From Rhabdornis inornatus (Eukaryota > Chordata > Aves > Passeriformes > Rhabdornithidae): a stretch of 64,000 bases of DNA. Positions within the stretch are counted from its first letter, which is position 1. The number at the start of each line of letters is the position of its first letter. The position numbers and the translations under genes were made by a program. The DNA lies in the NCBI GenBank assembly GCA_013397075.1, contig VWZS01002574.1, forward strand, positions 1 to 64,000. The letters are read 5' to 3'. Below are positions 57,601 through 64,000 of this stretch, piece after piece. Under the pieces are notes generated by a model. It was given only the letters and a program-made list of their open reading frames with translations. It was not told the DNA's origin and did no database searches.

Positions 57601-60600
57601 CAAAAGAAATTTTAATGCTCCTCTACTGCAAAAATATAGTGATAGTTGGTTTTCACAACTAATACTCAAAGTGCAAGTTGGATATTTTTTGCTAAACTTT
57701 TATCTAAAATATTTCTATTTTCTTCTACAGGTAAATTATTTTAAGCTATATTTAAGTGCATTCTTATGCTAATGGCTTTCAGGAACAGCATCTCTCTAAT
57801 TTCCTGCTCTGGTAAATCTTTGCCATGGGATCTCTTGCCCATGAAATGAATCCTGTAACTACCAGCAGGTTTGATGTATCATTGCAACAACCACTAATGT
57901 AGAAAATTCAAACAGAAGAAAGACACTTGACAAGCACTCAAGTGATATTCTAGAAGACCCCGCAGGAATTTCCTCAACTGCTTAGGTTTTGAAAACAAAA
58001 AATTTCAAAAAACAATTTCTGCTCCTACTTTCATAGAAATCTTACAGCTAATTTCTGAGGCAAACATCACTCTCTCTGTATACAAAAATTTGAACATCAG
58101 GGATTCTGCCTCAGTGCAGAATAGGGCTGTGAGAACAGAGTTCTCCCATAGTTGGAGTGCAGATTGCATTTGGGATCCCACACAACAAACATCAAATAAT
58201 CAAATTAATTTGGGGGAATAGAGAGCAGATAGCTCATTAAATTTTCCTTGGTCCTTCCCACTGTTCTAAAAACTATGCCCAAACTCTATGAAATTGAAAC
58301 AGTTTCTGAGTATTAAAACCTTAATCTGTGTTTTTCCCTTCTTTTTTGCCTATCTTGATACTTAATTCTGAAATGAATTTCAGCACAGGTGTGCTGATGT
58401 ACAGCCAAAAGAAGGCTTTTTTAATGTTACTTCTCATTTAAGAGGCTAGAAGTATTTTCTTTAAAATTGAAATGTGATTTCTGCTGCATATTTCTTAAAA
58501 ATACCCCCAATTATTTGAACACCAGCAATCCAGTGACTTATCTTAACTAGTGGTAAGAAACTGAAAGAAGCAGAAATGGGAAACTTGTCTGCTGTAGTGT
58601 AAAATTCTAACCATTAACCCCTATGCCAAGCCATTTGTTTTTTTTATTTATTTTGTAGGCTTTATATTCCTGACAATTCTGCAACAATTCTGAATCCATT
58701 CAGCCATGGCATGGGAGAAAAGAAGGGATTTGTGACTGGTGCTGTCAAGCAAGACAGCAAACAGAGAGAAACTCAGGCTTTTCCCCAAAACCTTGGAGCC
58801 ATGTCCCATGCCATAAATGTTTCTGTGAGTGGCTCAGAGCAGTGCAGCAAGAACCAGGCAGGCCACAGCCCAGTGCTGCAAAATCCAGGGAAATGTAATG
58901 AGAGACCCTTCTCACCAGTGCACCATCTGCTCTTTCCCTGCAAGGACATCAAATTGTTTTGTTATTTACATTAAAGAAAAAAAAATCAGCAAAGATCCAA
59001 ACGATGGTGATCTCAGTTTGTTGAGAGCTGGTGTATCATCAAGGGGATTTTGTACATAACTACAGTGCAGATGCTCAGAATGTACTTTAGGAAAAGACAG
59101 CCCTGTATGGGTCAGGGCTGCACTGCATGGAGTGGAAAGAGTCATTAATAGATTTGGCTGCTTTTTCACTGCAGTGTGCTGGTTAAATAAACCTGTTCAT
59201 GCTTCATTCCCTTTTGGTTTGGCAGGATTTCTTTCCCAATCACATAAATGCTTTCAGCTGATCTACCACAGGTCCATACTGTCAAGTGGCCAGAACTATA
59301 ACATGGGCATACTGGGACTCCTGTATACTTGACTGTTTTATCTAATTTTTACTGCCTGTAAGAGCCTAAGTACTGGAAATTCCCTGAATACTAATGGAAA
59401 GAGTTACATCCCCTGGTTTAGAAAAATTGCATTTTTCCTGCATCCCAAAGCAAAGTTTAATTTCTCACATTGGTGTCATTTTAATAAAGTAAAATTTTGG
59501 TGTTTAAATCATGTCTCAGGGAAGTGGTGGCAAATTGGAAGTGAATACAATTTGTTTGTTAACACCTTATGTTTTGAAATAATTTATCATACAAACATTT
59601 CCTGGAAAACAAAAGCCACTTATGTGCAGGCAACTTATAAAATGTTACTTGTTTATCTAATAAACTACCCTGGGGCCAACAACTACATTAGCATTGCACA
59701 AACTTTCTAACTTATTCATCATCACTATTTATTATTAAAACTTTATCTGTTTCAAGTTAGTGAATAGCTGCCTTGGGATACACTGCTCAGAGCAGAGGCA
59801 ACCGAATAAAGTTTACACAATTTGCATAATATTGTACAACGGATATTAGCTTAGAACAATATGAATCCCCTGGATCATTTGCACAGCCCCTTTGGTGTTT
59901 AATGTTGGTAAATATTTAAATAACAGCAAGCCTATATAATTATGAAGATTCCTCTTCCTAATCCACACAGATTGTACAAAATGTCATAAATCATGTCTGC
60001 TGCACAGTCACAGCCAGACTGAGAATAAAGAGATGATTTAGAGATGCTTTATGCCTTTTCTGGGAATTTTGTGGCCCATCATTCAGGAAAAGTTGGCTGC
60101 CAGGCAGGAGGAGCACGTGTGAGCACTGCCCAGTGTGGAACTGGGTGTGATGAAGGATGCTTTGAGAGCTGGCATAGATTTCATTGCTCTGCTGTGTTTT
60201 TGTTGTTACTACAAATCAGCTGAGGATCAGGGGCCTGAGAGGGTTGCACTCCCTCTGTGTTATTTTGTGCTGATCTACAAAGTGCTGGATAAAACACAGT
60301 AGGATGAATTTTTTTGCACAGGACTGGTAACACTCCTGAAGGAGATGTCACTTCACAGTGTAAATTAAATTGTTTAATGCTGGTAAACTACTCCCAGCTT
60401 GTAGCTGCACGTTTAAGGGCCTGATTCCCAAAACTGCAGAACATCTTGGGATTTATGATGTACTGTAGAACAGCAGAACTCCTTAAGATCTTTCCTGAGA
60501 CTCTGACTATGAAACTCATGGCCTTCATAAATCACTTGTTTGCACATTCAATTTTTTTTTAACATTTGTTTCTCTGTTTTTTAATTTTTTTTTTCAGTTA

Positions 60601-63600
60601 AAGATCAGTTCCAACCACTACTGAGCAAAGGCAACTGCTACTAATGTCAAAGCTGAAACATGTTCTATGTTATGTAAAATTCTTAATATCTGCAAGAATC
60701 AAGTTCAGTTTGAAAGTCTAAAAGTGTAGCTTGGTGGGTGATGTCCTGGATGAAGATACATGAGACCTGAGATCTATTTCTGACTCTGACACCAATCCAC
60801 CACCCATCAATCAAATGTTCTTTACATTCCCTGTCTGTAGAATGACATTTAAAATTATCCTTTAAACTCTTCAGTGCAGTAAGGTCAGGGATCTTTTGGG
60901 TTTACAGATAGTTGAATGTCCCCCTATTATCGTAACAAACAAATTACAATCAAGCCAAGATAAAACCGAATCAATTGTAAATTTATCAGTGCTTCTAAAT
61001 TTATTTAGACCGACTAACAGCTCATTTCTAATCCATCTCAGAAAGTAGCCCAATGCCTCCCTTATATTTTCATGACTGGTACAAGATACAGAGAACTATT
61101 TTTAAAACACAGCTTGTCTTTTCTGTGTGGCCCATCCCAGGCTTTTAGCAGTTCAGTAGAGAAGCACAGTTAATCCACTCTTTCCATCATGGTGTTCAGG
61201 AAAGTGAAAATTAAATAAAGGGACCAAGAGATCGTTTGATGACTCTAACATATTTTTTCACCCTTTCCCCTTAGGACACACATCAGGATTTAAATAGATA
61301 CAATTTTTGATGTTTTTTAAAGAGACTAAAATGGATATCTGTGAAGTTAATAAAATACCTCATCCCTGAAGAGTGATTACATTTCTTTCACTCATGAGAA
61401 AGCCCTTCATAATTCATTTATACCTGAGGGTCTGTTGAGTTATGGGTCCTTCACACTTTTGAAAGACACGTAATACCCTTCATGGATGACGTCTCTTATG
61501 TGTATTGAAATTGTAAAATTAAAGCGTAGAGGTTTTGAAGGCATATTCGACATGTAAAATATAAATGCAAGTACGGAATGTTTCCCTCTCCTTTTTGAAG
61601 GGCCTGCAAGACCTTAGGAGAACTTGACAGCATGAAATATTATAGTTGAATCCAATGTAGGATGTGCTGCATGCAAGACAAGGAGTAAGAAATTGAGTTT
61701 TGCATTCATCTATGTCAGCAGAATGCACTGGTGTAGCTTTATTTGCAATGCTTTAGATGTATTTCTTTTATACTTTCAAATTACTAACAGACATCTGGAT
61801 ATCAAGGAAATACTTTATACACTAAAAACCTATAAATTCATGTGTAGCAGAGGCTGAGTGGGCACAGCAGGGTGATAAGCACTATATAGATTTGCAAATA
61901 TAATACTGTAAATATCACACAGGTGCCTCAAAGAGATTGGAACACAGTTCACCAGGTTTCCTTTGTGTTCTACTTAGCATTTGTAGCTAATTTTTAATTA
62001 ACTGTCACATGGTACTATTTAGGTGCTTAAATTGGTACACTGCCCTTCAAACCAATTCCTGGAAGCCCTGGAGAAGAGGGAGGTAATGAAAATACAGATT
62101 TTAAAAGGATCATCCCACAGATGCTATACAAATATGCCACAGTCACTGACTGCTTTTCCTCAGGTTCAAGATTATGTATGACCAAAGTATTTAAAAATCA
62201 TTTTTCATTCATCCAGTCATTGCAGCAGTGCCAGAAAGCACCTGCACCATCCTGTCCCCCAAACCCTTGTAAAACCTGTGTCCATCACCTCCCCACCTGC
62301 AATCCCAGGTGACTCCACCACCCTGAGCAGCCCCTCTGCTGCCAGCAGAAATAGAATCCTCAAGGCAATTAAGCACAAATCTATTTGGAGAGCTGTCCAA
62401 GCAGCATTTTCCCATCAATGACATGGACAAATGTTTCCTTCAGGTACCACTTGCCTGCTCCTGCCTCTGCATGCACCACTAATCATTGCCATGCATATGA
62501 AAACACAGCACGTAACCGAGTGACAAACGAGCCCCTGGTTTGGAGTAAAAGATGAAGGGAAAAACGGGGACAGATGTTGTGCAGAAACATTTTAAATAAA
62601 TGGACAGAGTGTCACAGTAGAAGCAGAACTGTCAGCTTGGAAGGAGAGGAGATTACAGACAGAGATCAACCACGAGGCTCCCAAAGACACATCGGTCAGC
62701 ACGGGGCTGTGAGCAAAGCCATGGAAGAGTGGTGAAGTCTGGAAGGAACTCCAGTTCAGAAATAAAACAAATAGAAAAACAATTGACTCTTCCATTTTGT
62801 GGACAAGTCTTGTCAGCACATAGCCTGAGTAACACTAAAATGGTAGTTAGGAGTGGTTCTAATATATTAACGCAGCATAGAATAATTCTGTTTTATTGAG
62901 CTCATTACAGCACATCTGTATTCCCAACACTGGAATCTGTTACTGGCAGAAGATATTGATGTAATCCTTCAGGCAGAGGAAATCAGCATTGTCCTTTTCT
63001 AATGCCTGAAGTCTTCCAAGTTCTCCTTATCCGTAATAAACAGCTGGACCCTTATCAAGGTGTGGCTGAAGGCACAGGACAGGATTTGTCTGGGTGGTTC
63101 AACTCTGTCACACAGAGCTGTGGTCATAAGTCACCACACCAGAAACCAGAACTCCCTATAAGAAAATAATACTGAATTATCTTTCCCTACCTCCTTAAGA
63201 CCAGGTAGAAGATCCAAGATGAAAGACTGCTTTTTCCTGCCTTTTCTTTACTTTGTGGTGTTTCTAAACAAGAGATGAGTTAATGAGGGACTTCAGCTCT
63301 CTGATCCAAAAACCTGGTATTGGGAGTGACCAGGAATAAAATGTCTCCCCTTTGGATTGGATGGGGGGAAAAAGAAGAAAAAAAGGATAAAAAAGGAAAA
63401 AAAAAAAAAAAAAAAGAGAAGGGAGTGTGACCCCAAAGCTCAACATAAAAGAGTAAATGAAGACTGAAGTCTTCCACTAATGGGAGAAAAAAAAATCTTT
63501 TCACTGCAGAGAATGTTGATGAAAGGAGGGAGGAGAAATAGAAACTTTTGAAGATAAAACAATATGCTGTAATTTTCTAAAGGAAAAGGGCAGGAAAAAT

Positions 63601-64000
63601 TTATGTGAAGCCTAAACAATTCCTTCTTATTTCCAAAGAAAGGCTACAAGAATATTCCACAGTCCTTGTTTAACTGAGGAATGATTATGATGGACTGCTG
63701 AGCTGAAATGACCAAGGTATTTCCTTTTCAAAAACAGAAAGTGTTTAAAATGAAGGCAGATAATGGCAGTATTTGCTTTCAAATAGGAAGGCTTTTGGCC
63801 TTCAGATTTTCCAAGTGTTATGTAACAAACTTATTAAATTTAAAAAAAAAAATTTACTTCCTCAAAAGAAAAACCCCAGAATTTTCTGTAAAGAGCAGAG
63901 GCAGCAAATGCTGCTTTGGCAGGATTTGAAAGGAAAATGGGAGTGATGCAAAAGCACATTTTGTATATGTTAAGACAATAGAAGATGTCTCATACAACAT
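45603..64000. other. Gene desert, second part
   Basis: About 18 kb without a supportable gene to the right edge. Open frames (for example 49505-49849 and 50619-50900) show no family signature. Homopolymer tracts occur: C-run near 46964-46975, T and A runs at 55029-55070, A-run near 63397-63416. A GC-richer patch at about 53160-53640 shows no coding signal. No tRNA or rRNA was recognised. Confidence 0.5.
51175..51208. repeat. 17-bp direct repeat x2 (TTGTATATTCAAATATC)
   Basis: Two perfect adjacent copies, 51175-51191 and 51192-51208, followed by the start of a third (TTGAAAG). AT-rich desert sequence. Confidence 0.85.

Overview
The window looks like nuclear DNA from a bird, probably a songbird. 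Three things point that way: compact intron-containing vertebrate genes, degenerate CR1 LINE 3' ends lying in CDH26 introns, and an LTR remnant with the TGTCATGGTTTAACC-type terminus that is common in avian endogenous retroviruses. The gene order FAM217B then CDH26, followed by a long gene-poor tract, matches my memory of human 20q13.33 (PPP1R3D / FAM217B / CDH26 / desert / CDH4). The stretch would then belong to the avian equivalent of chromosome 20. No database search was possible. Species, orthology and repeat-family names rest on recognition alone.

Layout. Bases 1-560 are a CpG-rich, promoter-like block with an 18-bp tandem repeat. FAM217B follows on the + strand, with coding exons at about 1418-1437 (tentative), 2564-2669, 2756-2841 and 3248-4439. 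The 4.4-10.1 kb interval holds the FAM217B 3' UTR and spacer, including a CpG-rich minisatellite of seven copies at 8483-8830. CDH26 follows on the + strand as 16 coding exons between 10174 and 20881. Spliced, these stay in one frame for about 837 residues: signal segment, propeptide with an RAKR cleavage site, five cadherin repeats, one membrane segment and a cytoplasmic tail ending in a catenin-binding-like motif. From about 22 kb to the end I can support no protein-coding gene. This 42 kb holds a 13-bp tandem repeat, one isolated exon-like open segment at 27401-27528, an internally shortened LTR at 45337-45602 and simple repeats.

How the genes relate. FAM217B is an intracellular family of unknown function and CDH26 is a cell-surface adhesion receptor. 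They look like independent neighbours kept together by synteny. The most unusual material is the 49/56-bp minisatellite between them, the weakened calcium-binding linkers in the middle of CDH26, the frame conflict at the CDH26 signal-peptide start, the GATA microsatellite just upstream of a CDH26 splice acceptor, and the orphan exon-like segment in the desert.
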